Of a stretch of DNA of 64,000 nt, positions 24,961 through 37,134 are shown in pieces. Origin of the DNA: Augochlora pura. Taxonomy: Eukaryota; Arthropoda; Insecta; Hymenoptera; Halictidae. Both the position numbers and the translations under genes were made by a program. Numbering within the stretch: position 1 is the stretch's first letter; the number at the start of each line of letters is the position of its first letter. The notes under the pieces are model-generated. The model was not told the origin of the DNA. It searched no databases and worked only from the letters and a program-made list of their open reading frames with translations. The stretch lies in NCBI RefSeq assembly GCF_028453695.1, contig NC_135774.1:20956001-21020000 (forward strand). The letters run 5' to 3'.

Positions 24961-25029
24961 GCGTAATAAATCTTCGAAATTCAATTTTCTCGAAAACGAA
25001 GCATCATACGAAAATATTTTATTCTACGT

Positions 25030-25560
25030 TCTCTATTGGTTATTGCACGGTGAACCGGCTCCTTTATGTCCTCGCGGCGAGTTACGATTCAGCCAGTGTA
25101 TCGTTACATTCGAATTTAGTTCGCCATTCCTTCTCTGATCAGATTCCAACGCCGATTTCATCGATCGGATCGATCGGCTGGGTGCGTCACGAGAGCATGG
25201 CGCGCGGGGACAAACGAAGCGCACCTCCGCTCTCGAATTCCATCGCAGCGATCCGGTCGCTCGATTGTCTTTCACGGCTATGAAATAATTTGTCACCGCG
25301 TGAGAAATCGCGTCGACCGGTTAATATTTGACGCGGGCACGCGCGTGGGTGTGCATCGTGCAGCGAACGAACCGCGTCGAACCAAAAACATTTCGCGACC
25401 ATTGACACCGGAAAAAGGGCCCGATCCGAAACGCCTGGAGCACGATGACTCTCTTCGTTCAACGAATTCGGCGAGCTCTTTATCTCCGGCTTGTATTGGC
25501 CCAAACGCGTTCACCGGCTCCTTTCACCGTATACAAGATTTCCGTTCATAAATGCCCAAG
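25030..25560. other. GC-rich block without recognisable gene
   Basis: CpG-rich sequence open in several frames on both strands between 25033 and 25551. No domain or splice-site pair is evident. Confidence 0.4.
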
Positions 25561-26223
25561 CAAATAGAACGTAAATGGTTGAAGGCATAAAAGAGTTTGG
25601 TAAGAGAAATTTATTTTTGAGACACGTGAATTGTCTCTATTTATTTCGCATCTTTCCGAGTTACCGAAGGTCGACTTAATATTTCTTTTAATCAATAAAT
25701 GTAAATTTATTGCGCATATTTAGTAAAAATACATTCGCAGTTAAAATGTTGTTAAAAACTGCGGTTAGCCAGCATTTAGAAAATAATGTAGTTAAATTTT
25801 TTTAGTAATCATAAGTATTATATATCATAAACGTATATCATTTCAACTTACAAATGTTTCTCTGAATTACTGTCACATCTATTAATCTGACTTACTATGA
25901 ATTCTATCAATCAGACTTTTTTTAGATTTACGATACTTTCCTTTTCGTTGAATTTGTGTAATAATACTTGTGCAACTAAATTCTCAATTTAGCGATTGAT
26001 GTTCAGTGAAAAAATTATATAATATTAAAATATTTTATTATTTAATTGATTATTAAAAATATTTTATTGCGTAGTTGACAAGAAACCAATGAACTTTTGT
26101 TCAAAATATTTCTTTACCGGATTAAAAAAATGAAAAATTGTGTGCGAAAATTAAGAATACACTCTGTATATGTTTCAACTCATTCGCCCCATAATCGCTG
26201 ATCCAGGCCCTTTTCAACTTCGC

Positions 26224-26472
26224 TTAACCCTTTGCACTCGACGCTGTTCTACCTCGAATTCCAACGTAGTTTCCCTGAACTACAGTATTTCCATTTTATA
26301 TGATTTATCGTATTTTGTTCATACGAAAGTGAGTCATGTGACTCGCACAGCAGTTGCACTTTTAATAATTTTTTAACGACTGGTAACTGTGATAATTTAT
26401 AAATTATTTTGCGACGCGATAGAACAATTTTTAGAGGTGCCTTAGAGTCACCACTTGAATACAAAGAGTTAA
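26224..26472. mobile_element. CCCTTTGC-family element 1 of 3 (B-end left, A-end right)
   Basis: It starts TTAACCCTTTGCACTCGA, carries a degraded B module on the left and ends in an A module on the right (reverse: AACTCTTTGTATTCAAGTGG). Its right TTAA (26469-26472) is also the left boundary of the next element. Confidence 0.75.
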
Positions 26473-26625
26473 CCCTTTGCACTCCAAGCTATTTCAACTG
26501 GAAATCTAACACAATTTTTCTGGCTTCTATATACTAGAGTATTTTCATTTTATATAGCAAAATTCATTCTATATACATGTTCTATATATATGTATATTGA
26601 AATGGCTTCGAGTGCAAAGGGTTAA
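26469..26625. mobile_element. CCCTTTGC-family element 2 of 3 (B-end on both sides)
   Basis: A 157-bp element whose two ends match over about 28 bases: TTAACCCTTTGCACTCCA and, in reverse, TTAACCCTTTGCACTCGA, each followed by an AGCTATTTCAA-like stretch. It shares TTAA with the neighbours on both sides. Confidence 0.8.
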
Positions 26626-26863
26626 CTCTTTGTATTCAAGTGGTGACTCTAAGGCACCTCTAAAAATTGTTCTATCNCGTCGCAAAATAATTTATAAATT
26701 ATTATAAATTACGGTGAAAAAGAGCCTCGTGACTAATATAACAGTTACACTGTNAACAATTTTTCAAATCTAAGCTCTCGCGATATCTATGAAAATAATT
26801 TTCGAACGTGTTGCAACAATTTCAATGGCGCCGCCGAATCGCCGCTCGAGCGCAAAGGGTTAA
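26622..26863. mobile_element. CCCTTTGC-family element 3 of 3 (A-end on both sides)
   Basis: Both ends carry the A module: GGTGACTCTAAGGCACC on the left and, in reverse, GGCGATTCGGCGGCGCC on the right. It is therefore a fold-back version with ~90-bp arms. Its left 81 bases are an inverted copy of the right 81 bases of element 1. Two unresolved bases lie inside it (26677, 26754). Confidence 0.8.
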
Positions 26864-26869
26864 GTTTTC

Positions 26870-27260
26870 CCGTTGCGCGNGCGTATTTTATGTTACGCTG
26901 TTTCCGGCGTCGCGACTCGCTNGAAAACCCTCGCNCTTCCGACAATCCGCGGGAAGAGACGGCGACGGGGGCGGCGGAAAGTTGCGTTTGATTATGAGCT
27001 TCGACGTTGACGGGCTTTGTGTCGCGCTCAACCTTCCGAATGTAATCCTTGCTACACAACCGGCTGCATAATTAGCGAATCAGTGCTCATTAGATTCCTT
27101 AATCTGATTCGATCGCGATGCTCGACGCGACGCGGCGGCCTCTCTCTCTCTGCACGGCGAATCGCAAATGCGAAACCCCAATTAACGATATTTACGCATA
27201 CACACACGCGCGCGCGAAACGTCTTGGGAGCGTCGTGCAGTTTTGTCGTTCTTTGAACGG
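26870..27260. other. CpG-rich segment with unresolved bases
   Basis: A GC-rich tail next to the element cluster holds three single N positions (26880, 26922, 26935). An alternating purine-pyrimidine CACACACGCGCGCGCG run lies at about 27200-27216. No gene is recognised. Confidence 0.4.
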
Positions 27261-27297
27261 GGAATTGTTCGGCAAAATTGTAGAAATTCCAGCGATA

Positions 27298-27386
27298 ATA
27301 TGTAACAATTATATATATATAAATATGTAACAATTATATATATATAAATATGTAACAATTATATATATATATAAATATTTAACAAT
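27298..27386. repeat. Minisatellite, 25 bp x 3.5
   Basis: The unit is TGTAACAATT followed by ATATATATATAAATA, in almost identical copies. Confidence 0.9.
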
Positions 27387-27782
27387 GACTGTTGCGTCGG
27401 TTGTATACGAACGATAAAGTTCGCACTGTAAAAATTAGTTTTTATAAATGTTTATCCTCGTTATTATAGTTTACGGACGATTAAACGCTTCGTTATGAAT
27501 TTGATTGTACAGCGTGTCTCGAAGATGTTCATTCTTGTTAATTTGATATTCCGTTCTCGGAAAATGAATCACTTTGTTTCTAATAAGGAAAGATTAAGTG
27601 AACAATTGCGCGACAAGGAAAGGTCAAAGCAATCGGATGGGTTATGAGATATATTATGCGGGAAATTTAAATCGAGATTAAAGCCGCGCGAACTTGTGGA
27701 CCGATCCAATGCATACGAGATCGAATAAATTGGATTTTAAAGCTATATCGAGCCATAAAGGATTAATGTAGTAATTATTGGA

Positions 27783-27900
27783 TATATTGTATTATACTAT
27801 ATTGTATAGTATAGTATAGTATAGTATAGTATAGTATAGTATAGTATTGTATTGTATTGTATTGTATTGTATTGTATTGTATTGTATCGTATTTTATTTT
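27783..27900. repeat. Compound pentanucleotide repeat (TATAG)n-(TATTG)n
   Basis: About nine TATAG units pass directly into about nine TATTG units, then TATTT. The switch by one base in the unit suggests the second array arose by spread of a variant unit. Confidence 0.95.
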
Positions 27901-28999
27901 ATTGCATTAAAAGTATTTTCCTCAATTTATAAAAATGATTAACAGACGAAAGACATTTTCATCCAACTTACGCTCCACGCGAATAACAATTTCTATTTAG
28001 CAGAGAGTTCAACAGTCCAGTAATTACACCGGTGTCTCATTTAATAAAGCGAGCTTCAACTTTCAGAAATTTTCGATACCAGGTTGGAAATCCGCGGCGC
28101 CGCGTCGCTCATTTTTTTAATAACGAAGAAAAATCGCGCACCGAACTTCGAGTTGCTATTTTATAAACTAGCCCTTCACGCAAACTGTCAAAAGGAATAA
28201 GTATCGGACTCTAGCAGGCAAGTTCTAAAATTATAACGAACTTGCCCCAGTTCAGCTTCCTTATAAATTATCTTCGAAAAGCGTGTTTGCAACTTCGTCC
28301 AAGAATAACACGAATCCACCATTATTCGCCGATATTCTTCTCTGCTTTGATAGGCCGGGCATGGTCGGTGTAATACCAAAAAAAAAGAAGAAGAAAAATA
28401 ATAACAACGATAATGACAGTGAAATATTTTCCGCTTACGGGCGAAACACAAAGTTTCCGGTCTGTTACTAAGTCGAGCCAGTTTATGCGCCCATTTTGGT
28501 AGATGTTTCTGCGTGCCGGTCGTAAAAATTGTAAGCGAATGTCCTTTGACGCGGGATTTATAACCCCGGCGAAAGAATATTAGTCTCTTTTACGGGGATT
28601 CGTGACCGAAAGAAATTAGACGGGCGAGCACTCGAGCAGATCGTTGTCGGCTATGATTCCCGTGGATTGCCCGCGGTCGCGAAACAACGGGAAATGCTGA
28701 TTACAACGGCGCGGTTAACGTCGGCGCAGCTTCTTTCCGTAACAACGGAAGTATCGGACAGCAGAATTTGCACCGCAACTAACTGTTCATTCGTTTCAAC
28801 CGCGATATTATTTCGCTCGCGATCCGCGCGCAAAAAAAAAAACGTTTTTACCCGATTACTCGCCTTCTTTCCCATGGAACGGCTTCAATTGTTAATTAAC
28901 TCGGCGAATGTGTTGAAAGGTGCTCCGCCATCTTTTGAGGATGTTAAGGATACTTTTTTTAATTACTTTGTTTTGACCCAGATACGATAGGAAAATTTA

Positions 29000-31110
29000 A
29001 TAACTGTCGATTGGACAACAACGATCTAGTAATTAAAATAGTTCTCTAACTTAGTCTGCCAGATATAAAAATATACATAAGATGTTGTTTGAACAACTTT
29101 TGAAACGCAATCAGCTTTTTAAAATTCGATCAAATATTTTTACTTTTTTTATTAGACTGACCAGTTTTGTTACTTGTAAAATGCCAAAGATAATAGAGAA
29201 ATGTTTTCAATCGTTTCAACTGAACTTAATACCAAAATTTCTAGATCTTTAAATTTATCATTCTCTTTGTCATTTTACACAATTGAAATATTTACTAAAA
29301 GTATTTCACACATTCTCTAGTAAACTTGTCAACATCTTTAAAAAAATAGTGTTCGAGACACTTTCCTTAATACGTTTTCACTAATCAATTGGAGCCATTT
29401 GTAAAGCAGAAATTAAATTATAACTAACAATCATCCTCTTCTACATGTTCACCAATTAACTGACATAAACATTTCGACAAAAATTCTAAATTCTAAATAG
29501 AAAGCACAAGAATATCTGTTAACCTAATTTTTGATATATACGTCATTAATACTATATATGCTTGCCTATTCTGTAAAATAATAATAACTTGGAAAATTGA
29601 ACTTTCATTAAAGAATAAAATAGAAATACAATATTGGGGTCACTCGCGACACCGATACGCCAGTATTCCAAACAACGAAGCGTAAGTACCGATCATTATA
29701 TCGTTTCAATACCCAGCCAATTTCTACCAAAACGCGTACACGTCGAGGAATACTATAATTACTCTCGAAGCAATTGAAAACGACTCTGCGATCGATGATG
29801 CGCACGTATTTGAACTTTCGTCGACGGTTGTGCAGCAAGACGGTTCTCGTGTTCCAACAGAAATTGAAGAAAATTGAGCCTCAACCTAATTGGAAGATGA
29901 CTATCACTTATCCCGCGCGCGAATTAATATTGAACAAGTTACAGAAGCCCGGGGCTAGGAATACACTCGGCTAAAAACTTGGAACCGGCGGGTGAATTAG
30001 ATATAAATCTGTGATTCATTGCTCGCTGCGCCGTTTGATAAACATGTGCCCCGATCGCGTAAATCACCGGTTTTCACCATGGAAATGATAAAATCCACGA
30101 TGCCGTGCAACATCGGGCCCCGAAACCGAAAACTTAATTTATCGGGCACGGTAATACGTATCAGAATTTATGCGAGCGTTTAGCAAGCGGGATATCTTAA
30201 ATCGGCCCTAAAACTCGCGGCACGTTAATTAGAGTGTTAATATCGAGTGCAACTCCTCGACAGTGGGGTGTAATCAAATAGCTCGAAGGCGCGCGACGTT
30301 TTCTCGGCGTAACCAGAAATTATGGAAACATCAGCGGATAATTACGGTGACCGTTCATCTTGAAGAGACGTCTGATTAGAATAATTAACAGCTAACGTAC
30401 GCTCGCTGTAATCACCCATTCAGTAAATTCTATGAAACTCCGTTCTCATTGTAATATATGGAAATCGCTTCCAGTCCAAGACATACGCGACTGAGCACGG
30501 CCCGCGCGAGCGCGCGCGCGCACGCGAGATTCATCGGCTTCCATCCCGTTTTTAATCGAACCTTTGCGAGCATTACCATGAAAAGCCGATCATTCGATCG
30601 ATTGATTTCATAATTTCGAAATCGTACCGCACGATCTGATTCTTCCGTTCCGGGAATCGGTGATCGTTGATTTTAAATGGTTTATCAAATAGGAAATGTG
30701 CGACAAAGGTTTATTTTCAGAAAATCATTGTCTGTCATGAAATAAAGAATTTAATATTGTAATAAAAATCATGGTAAAACATAAAATTAGTATTATAATA
30801 AAATTATAATAAAACATTTTTATGAGATTGATGTAGTTTTCTGTCTTGATATGAATAAACTGAAAGAAATGCGTCGAAATTATTATATATATATATACAG
30901 GTATTAAACTAAATATTGCTGCACGATAAATATGATTTTCTTGTTCTTCTAAGAAGTTATTAGAATCGAGAAAGATCCAGGGGGTTGATAACAGTTTGCC
31001 AACGTTTCTCTCAATAAAGACGCTCGAAATACCTCTTGCCGTGTTTCAAATCGAAAACTCTCCAAATGCATGAAACCCGGGGGGAGTCCAATTAAATTGC
31101 TAATTCCGAC
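29000..31110. other. Interval with no recognised feature
   Basis: AT-rich to 29600, then mixed composition. Frames at 29608-29838 (minus) and 29774-29974 (plus) overlap in the one less AT-rich stretch, but neither translation is recognised and both are interrupted on extension. A CG-alternating run lies at about 30505-30527. Confidence 0.4.
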
Positions 31111-31419
31111 TTGGCATGTTTCATCGTGGATTCAGCAAAACAAGAAACTCGAAAAATCCGATACAACTATACCCGTAGGAAGAACTCCCGGATATCATAT
31201 TTTTCGGAAACGTTGAAATTTAAAAAATCTAAGCAGGTGAAATCCAATAACCTCGGTCCGAATAACGACCGGTCCCCGGCCAGAGGAAACAATTTCATCG
31301 AAACGGAGCACAAACGTTTTCGTGCGGGCAACGTAGCGGCCGTTCGGAAAAATCCAAATTTCCCGGACTTTCGAAAGGAAGCAAAAAAAAAAAGAAAAAA
31401 GAAAAAAGAACGGAGTTCG

Positions 31420-31640
31420 GGAATCGGTTATTAAAGAGTCGACGGAAAATCATTTCGACGGCCGGCTTCGAACTCCACGGTCGACCCCGATCCATTCCGA
31501 CGAGAGGTTGAATAAGACCTCGGCTTGGATCCGCTCTCCTCTCGGCACGACTCAGCCGGCACCGAATGCGCTTCGCCACACAATCATTTCGAACGCGTCT
31601 TTTCGTGGCCGGAATTAAGAAGACGCGTATATCGGCATTT
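31420..31640. other. Small GC-rich segment
   Basis: A short CpG-rich segment follows an A-rich stretch (31382-31408). A minus-strand frame (31295-31648) spans both. No domain is recognised. Confidence 0.35.
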
Positions 31641-32469
31641 TCCAACACAGTACAATTAAATAATATTATTCATTCATATATTGTGTTAGAATAGCTGTTT
31701 TAGCTTATAACTGTAAACACGATATGTGTCGATATGGTAGGACACGACAGGTGTTTAATTACGTTAACGACGTCGACACCCATGTAGAGATACAATTACT
31801 ATATTAAGAATTCCAGAATGTTTTCTTCTGGGAACCACCGACTCTGTTTAGCTATGTAAGATCATTCTTGTATAGAGAACGTGTACGTAACGGTCACATT
31901 GTTAATATATATATACCAAAATCCACTGCCTGGTTATTTAACTAATTATAACATATTGTATAATAATATTATATGGACGGTTCAAAGGCCAAGCGGCATA
32001 ATTCCGATTTTCTTTAAAAATGAGTTACGGATTGCAAACGCATCTCTATCGTAGGATCGTTCTTTGAAAAACAAGATTCTTCCGATATGTTTCTTAATTA
32101 ATGAATATGATGAGAATATTTAGCGTTTGTTTGTTTTCAACAGTCTACATACATATTTCCAATCTAAACACGAAAGTCAAACACACTAGCAATTGGAAAA
32201 GCAAAATTTTATAGAAATGATATTCGCAAATGTTCCATTTCACGCACAATAAATAAAATATTGGTATATAATATATAAAGTATATAATTCGTATACTTGC
32301 TACACGTTTTTAAAATTAAACGATTAGTATTTTATTTAACAGAGAAATAAATTACTATCTCAGATGAAGCATGCGTGACGAAGTTGAGAAAAATCGTACC
32401 GCAGAAATATATATCGTAGAAACAAGAGTATTTCATTACCTATTTCCAATACTTTTTGAAATATTTTTA

Positions 32470-33430
32470 CCCGGGTCCGACAGCAGCCGGGCTCGCCGCA
32501 GTTACCTGACACATCTATCCCGCCGCCATGCCGCAATTTCCGTTTCTGCGTCCGCCGATCCGAGCAATTCAGCTCGAAATGATAATGTTGCTGAATTCGC
32601 GGTCGCGCGCGCTCATATTTACGGCGTATCCTAAGGAACGCAATCGAGTGCGAGGCAACGGGACGTGTATCCAGGTGAAAACGAGCAGAAACTTTCTAAC
32701 CCATTTGCAAGCCACTTGTATCCTCCTCGACGCCGTGCGGCGGCGACGGCGGCGGCGGCGTACCCTGCTGCCTCCGTTAATTTCGCCACCGTTGTTCTTT
32801 ACGAGCGCGGCCGATGCATATGGATGCGGTCGGCCAGGTATGAGCCGCTCGTATTCACGGTATACACGGCGACGATGCATGTACGCCGGGGCCGCGGCAC
32901 GCGCCGACCCGGACAACGTAATTTCTTATTCCCGGCGTGGTCGCCGCCTCTCATCGGCACGCGACCGACGCGGATGCCGCCGATCGATCTCCCCCGCGAG
33001 AATACCTGAACCGACGACGATCCTCCAACGATCCTCGACAATTCGTTTCCCGTTTAACGCGGTCTAATTAACCCGTTCACCGTCCACGAAACCAGACGGC
33101 GCGGCGAGATGATCCTTGCCCCCCCTCTCCTCTCGCGTCCGACGCGACGCCTCGATGCTCTCTGGCCGCGCGGACCTATCAAAGGTCCGTGTCGCTCATT
33201 TCACGCTGTCGACGAGATGCAATTAGTCACCGGCATCGATTCGCCTGCCAATCTTCGAATATTTCGAGCGGCGCGACAGCTTTCGACGTTTTAGGCACCG
33301 GTTCGACGCTCGGTTATTCGCCTTTGCGAACACGCCAAAGGCAGCGGCTCTTTTTACCGACCCTTTCCCGAGACGGTTTCAGAGGGTTGCATTGTTGGAC
33401 AGCTTCTTCGGAAGTGGAATAAATTCTTGG
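32470..33430. other. GC-rich block without recognisable gene
   Basis: One of the longest CpG-rich blocks, with overlapping frames on both strands (the longest is plus, 32528-33067) and a CGG triplet run at 32739-32762. Translations are arginine-rich and alanine-rich without domains. A lone TTAACCCGTTCACCG end-like motif lies at 33069. Best read as regulatory or CpG-rich DNA. Confidence 0.4.
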
Positions 33431-33586
33431 CGAACCGTTTCAGTGGAAAATTTATTTCTACGTTGGACACCTGAGAATTGATGCGTTGTTAACTTACAGC
33501 GGAGCTAGGACGAGTTGGAATGGCTTGTAACTGACTTTATTGTTGAGATTGTTGAAAATTTAGTAACAAGATTTGCGAGACATTTT

Positions 33587-33914
33587 TTAACACGTTGAAT
33601 GCCATACCAATTTTACCGGGATTGTCCGTGGCGCCACGATGAAATTTCCATTTAGCGATACATATAATGTTGAAATATTATATACAATAGATAAATGTTT
33701 TTAAAATGTTTATTTCAAATGTTTTATACTGCAGCCATTTCTTCACACCGCTACATCAACGATGATAATAATAAAAAAATTATAAGTATTGTCATTTGTT
33801 TAAATTAAATATATTTTCATCAATCTGAGCGCGCCGGTCACCGGTGGCCCCCATGGCGTCACTTGCAAGTTCAGTGCCGGTCACCGGTGACCCCCGTGGC
33901 ATTCAACGTGTTAA
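33587..33914. mobile_element. TTAA-bounded element, CACGTTGAATGCCA ends
   Basis: Both ends read TTAACACGTTGAATGCCA inward, an exact 18-base match including TTAA. The right subterminal region holds two 27-base copies of CCGGTCACCGGTG followed by a CCCCC-TGGC stretch (33833-33859, 33876-33902), each a small palindrome. The element is 328 bp and non-coding. Confidence 0.85.
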
Positions 33915-34795
33915 TGAACTTCTTGGTTTATAAGGTACAATAGATATTGTAAGAAACCTGAATAAATTGAAATTTGTTATTAATACAAAGTAGTAATGCA
34001 TAGTAATTCGTAATCGCGTTTAGTTGCAGCTGCATAAAATGTGCACATTAACTAATATCAATGACACTAGTATCTTATTTTTACCCTAAGAAATTTTCTG
34101 GTTGATGATTATTATATTAAAGTCCCGCAGTCTAATTATTTGATCAATTATAGCGGAACATGTGGATCACGATAAAGAAGTGCTAACGAATTTACAAATC
34201 CTAGTAGCACAGTTTCATAGCAGTAATTAAATAACGAAGCAATCTAACGGACGATAGGTACATGAATATTAAAACTTAAAGTACATTTACTTCAATCAAG
34301 CTCATAGATTACAGAGCCTCGGAAAGTGGTCATTACGGAATAGATTATTTATTAATTTTCGTTTAAATAAAGCTCATCGATGTACTCTCGTAAAATATCG
34401 ACATCGATCAAACTTAAATTACGCGTTACGCTGGCGTCTGCTTTAAACTCGTTTTCACGTCAGCCATGCCAACAGATTGATTTTAGCAAACATTTCGCAT
34501 GGCGCGTTATCAAGCAAGCCAGTCACTTGAACATTTGAAAAATATTCAAATAATCGGCACGAATTTAAAAAAAAGAAAAAAAGAGAACTGGACTAAAAGT
34601 CCGAATATGAACGTTGCGCACCGCGAGGCCACTCAATACATCAAACGGCACCGACCGCGCCACGAAATCGAGCGGCACACTCCGCGCGGTAACCCGACAT
34701 TCCTGTCATCAATTCAGACTGTCTTCAGGGCACAAAGGGTTAAAGAGATCCGAGCATACAGTTCTTTAATCGTCTTCGGGTTTCGCAATCTCGTC

Positions 34796-34820
34796 CGCGC
34801 GCGCGCGCGCGCGCACGCGC
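34796..34820. repeat. (CG)n alternating run
   Basis: Alternating CG dinucleotides for about 25 bases with one A interruption. Such sequence favours left-handed DNA and is rare in CpG-depleted genomes. Confidence 0.85.
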
Positions 34821-35170
34821 GGCAATGCCATCGGGGTCCATAATGTTACTGTTCACAGAACACTTATCCGTTGAACTTACAATCCACACACCACTTTCAT
34901 CCGATCCCCCTTAGAGCTAGTTCGATTCCGTTTCGCAACAACGACGCCGCACTTAAACCCGATCGCGCCCGATCTCAAGACCGAGAGACAGTTTAAGCAG
35001 GGATCCGAGCGAGCACGGGTTAATGTCATGGGGCCGCTCGGTTCCGTCGTCGCGCAGGGTAAGGGTTCCAATTATCGGGCTTGTCAGGAATACGGTCACT
35101 TTCATTTATTTTATCGGTGATCGCAATAATATCGCGCTGAGACCGGCAAGCGACAATACCTTAATACAAC

Positions 35171-35252
35171 ATTTTATATTATATTATACTATTATATATA
35201 TTTATTATATTTTATATTATATTATACTATTATATACATTTATTATATTGTA
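35171..35252. repeat. AT-rich tandem duplication, ~45 bp x 2
   Basis: TTATATTATATTATACTATT followed by a TATATATTTATTATAT-like stretch occurs twice in succession with minor differences. Confidence 0.75.
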
Positions 35253-35259
35253 TATAATA

Positions 35260-36060
35260 TTGCGAGCAATATAATATACGATCAATAACCAATTATTTAT
35301 TTACGACTAATATACTGGTCGTAACTTGATGTCCCGCTAGTTTAAACAGTATTTTTAAAATATAAAAAAATCAATAGATTTAATAAGGTACTAACATAAT
35401 ATTTCCGGGGCAGTTTTAGAATAAACAGAGCAGTCTATAATTAATACAAAATTTATTTTACCTCTTTCTATATTAACGATACTATCAGTTCACACACTAT
35501 GTTTAATCTACTTTATAATATACTTTAATAGTTAAATGTAAGTTTGATAGGGTAGCAGTAAGTTAATGTAGTATAAATATATTAAAAATGAATGCGAAAC
35601 AAATTAGAAACATTTAGAGCTTATCAGTATTACGGTTAAGATAACTGATACAAGTAGCATTTTCAAGCACCAGTAATTAGGACATTTACATCGTTTTAAT
35701 TCTTCATTGATTTTATATCTTTAAATCCTTAACGTTCTTTAAAAATATTTAAAATACTTTAAAAATATTTGATTGTATAACCAAAAAATTAAACTGAACG
35801 AATCAGCTTTTGCGTAAATTTCTGTCGAAAATATGTATAGACTAGCAAAAAATGATCCTTAAAGAGAGCGTAACTGTGACCCTTAACCTATACTTGCTTC
35901 GAAACACCGTGACCGAGAGCTCGCATGCATTTTCATCGCGTTCCAGTGCTCCAGAGGCACCGTCGCGCCGGCGGCCATTTTTTCCCCAACGATTCCAGCC
36001 TAATAGGATCGCTGTATAATTTCACCGCGTTATTTCACTTAAGCCACTAAATACGAGATA
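35260..36060. other. AT-rich interval with no recognised feature
   Basis: No repeat, inverted repeat or coding signal is seen. Composition becomes GC-richer from about 35880. Confidence 0.4.
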
Positions 36061-36138
36061 TACCCACTTCCTTGCATTTACATTTATATTGGCTTATTAT
36101 TCGCGCGACCGGCGCGTTACTCACCGCGGTTCCTTCGC

Positions 36139-36488
36139 CACCATTTTTTTTTCCTCCTCTCCTTCTTCCTTCTTTAATCTATCTTTACTCTCAATCTCTC
36201 CGAGTCGCCTTCTCTTTCCCTTCTTCTCGATATCTCATTCTCCACGTCTCTCCTTATTCCTTTCGTTCGACGTCTGTCTATTTCTGAGCTCTCTCTTTTC
36301 TTTCGACAACTCTATCTTTCTCTTCCTTTTCTATCTTCTTCCTTTCTCTTTCAGTCTATTTCTCACTCCTCCATTTTTTCCTGTTCCTTTCTTTCTTACA
36401 CTCCATCTTTTTCCTGTTCCTTTCTTTCTTACACTCCATCTTTTTCCTGTTCCTTTCTTTCTTACTCTCTCCATTTTTTCCTGTTTCT

Positions 36489-36534
<46 letters not shown>

Positions 36535-36615
36535 GTATCTTTATTTCTCACTTAGTGCCTCTCTTCCTTTCTCAGTATCACTCTCTCTCTTACTCTGCTT
36601 TCTCACTCTCTAGCC
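36139..36615 (+). repeat. Polypyrimidine tract, ~475 bp
   Basis: Almost only C and T on the plus strand, including a 33-bp tandem unit (36371-36490, about 3.5 copies with core TTCCTGTTCCTTTCTTTCTT) and a (CT)n run (36495-36527). The open frames in this stretch are translations of the tract. Confidence 0.9.
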
Positions 36616-37053
36616 ACGTTTCACCTTCCTCCGCGCTCTCTCGCTCCCCCGCGCTGGCCATCTTGCTCGTTCTTCGTCGCGAACTGTTAAATATATGCCG
36701 CTCTTAAGAGCTTACCGGCCGGAAGCATAGAAGATGAAATTTACTCAGCACTCTCGATCGCCCCTAATATTCGCCGGGCGTCTCGCCTCCAGCAGAATTT
36801 GAACCGCTCTGACGGTACTCCAGAGTTGATTCGACTGGCGGACGTGCGGGACCTATCTACCGATCTACCGTTGCGGTAATTAAGTCAAACAAAGGCAAGC
36901 GTGGCGATCGATTCGGCCGTCTACGACCGACAAAATGTCACGTGGCTGCTCGAACCGTCCGTCCCTTTCCCGCCACACTTTTCTAGTTGCCATGCACATC
37001 CCCCGGGCCACCACAATTGCCTCCGTCACTTTCTCTCTCCTGTCACCTCTCTT

Positions 37054-37054
<1 letters not shown>

Positions 37055-37133
<79 letters not shown>

Positions 37134-37134
37134 A
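37055..37134 (+). repeat. (CT)n-(ATCT)n compound microsatellite
   Basis: A run of CT dinucleotides passes at 37092 into about ten ATCT tetranucleotides. Confidence 0.95.

Noticed and set aside
29608..29974. Overlapping frames that look faintly protein-like
   Set aside because: Neither strand gives a recognisable family and frames break soon on extension; could be transposon debris but cannot be supported.
32528..33067. Longest plus-strand open frame in the window (179 codons)
   Set aside because: It lies in a CpG-rich block where several frames are open on both strands. The translation is arginine-rich with no domain.
34730..34745. CAAAGGGTTAA end-like motif, with similar solitary motifs near 33069, 37347, 52231 and 57541
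   Set aside because: No partner end within 400 bp, so they are not called as elements; they may be relics or chance.
36090..36130. Minus-strand ATG (MVAKEPR) ending at a good GTGAGT donor
   Set aside because: It ends in phase 2 whereas the semaphorin exon needs phase 1, and the ATG follows directly on a polypurine tract.
36089..36613. 174-codon plus-strand frame rich in Phe, Leu and Ser
   Set aside because: Direct translation of a C/T tract; no stop codons are expected there because purines are almost absent.
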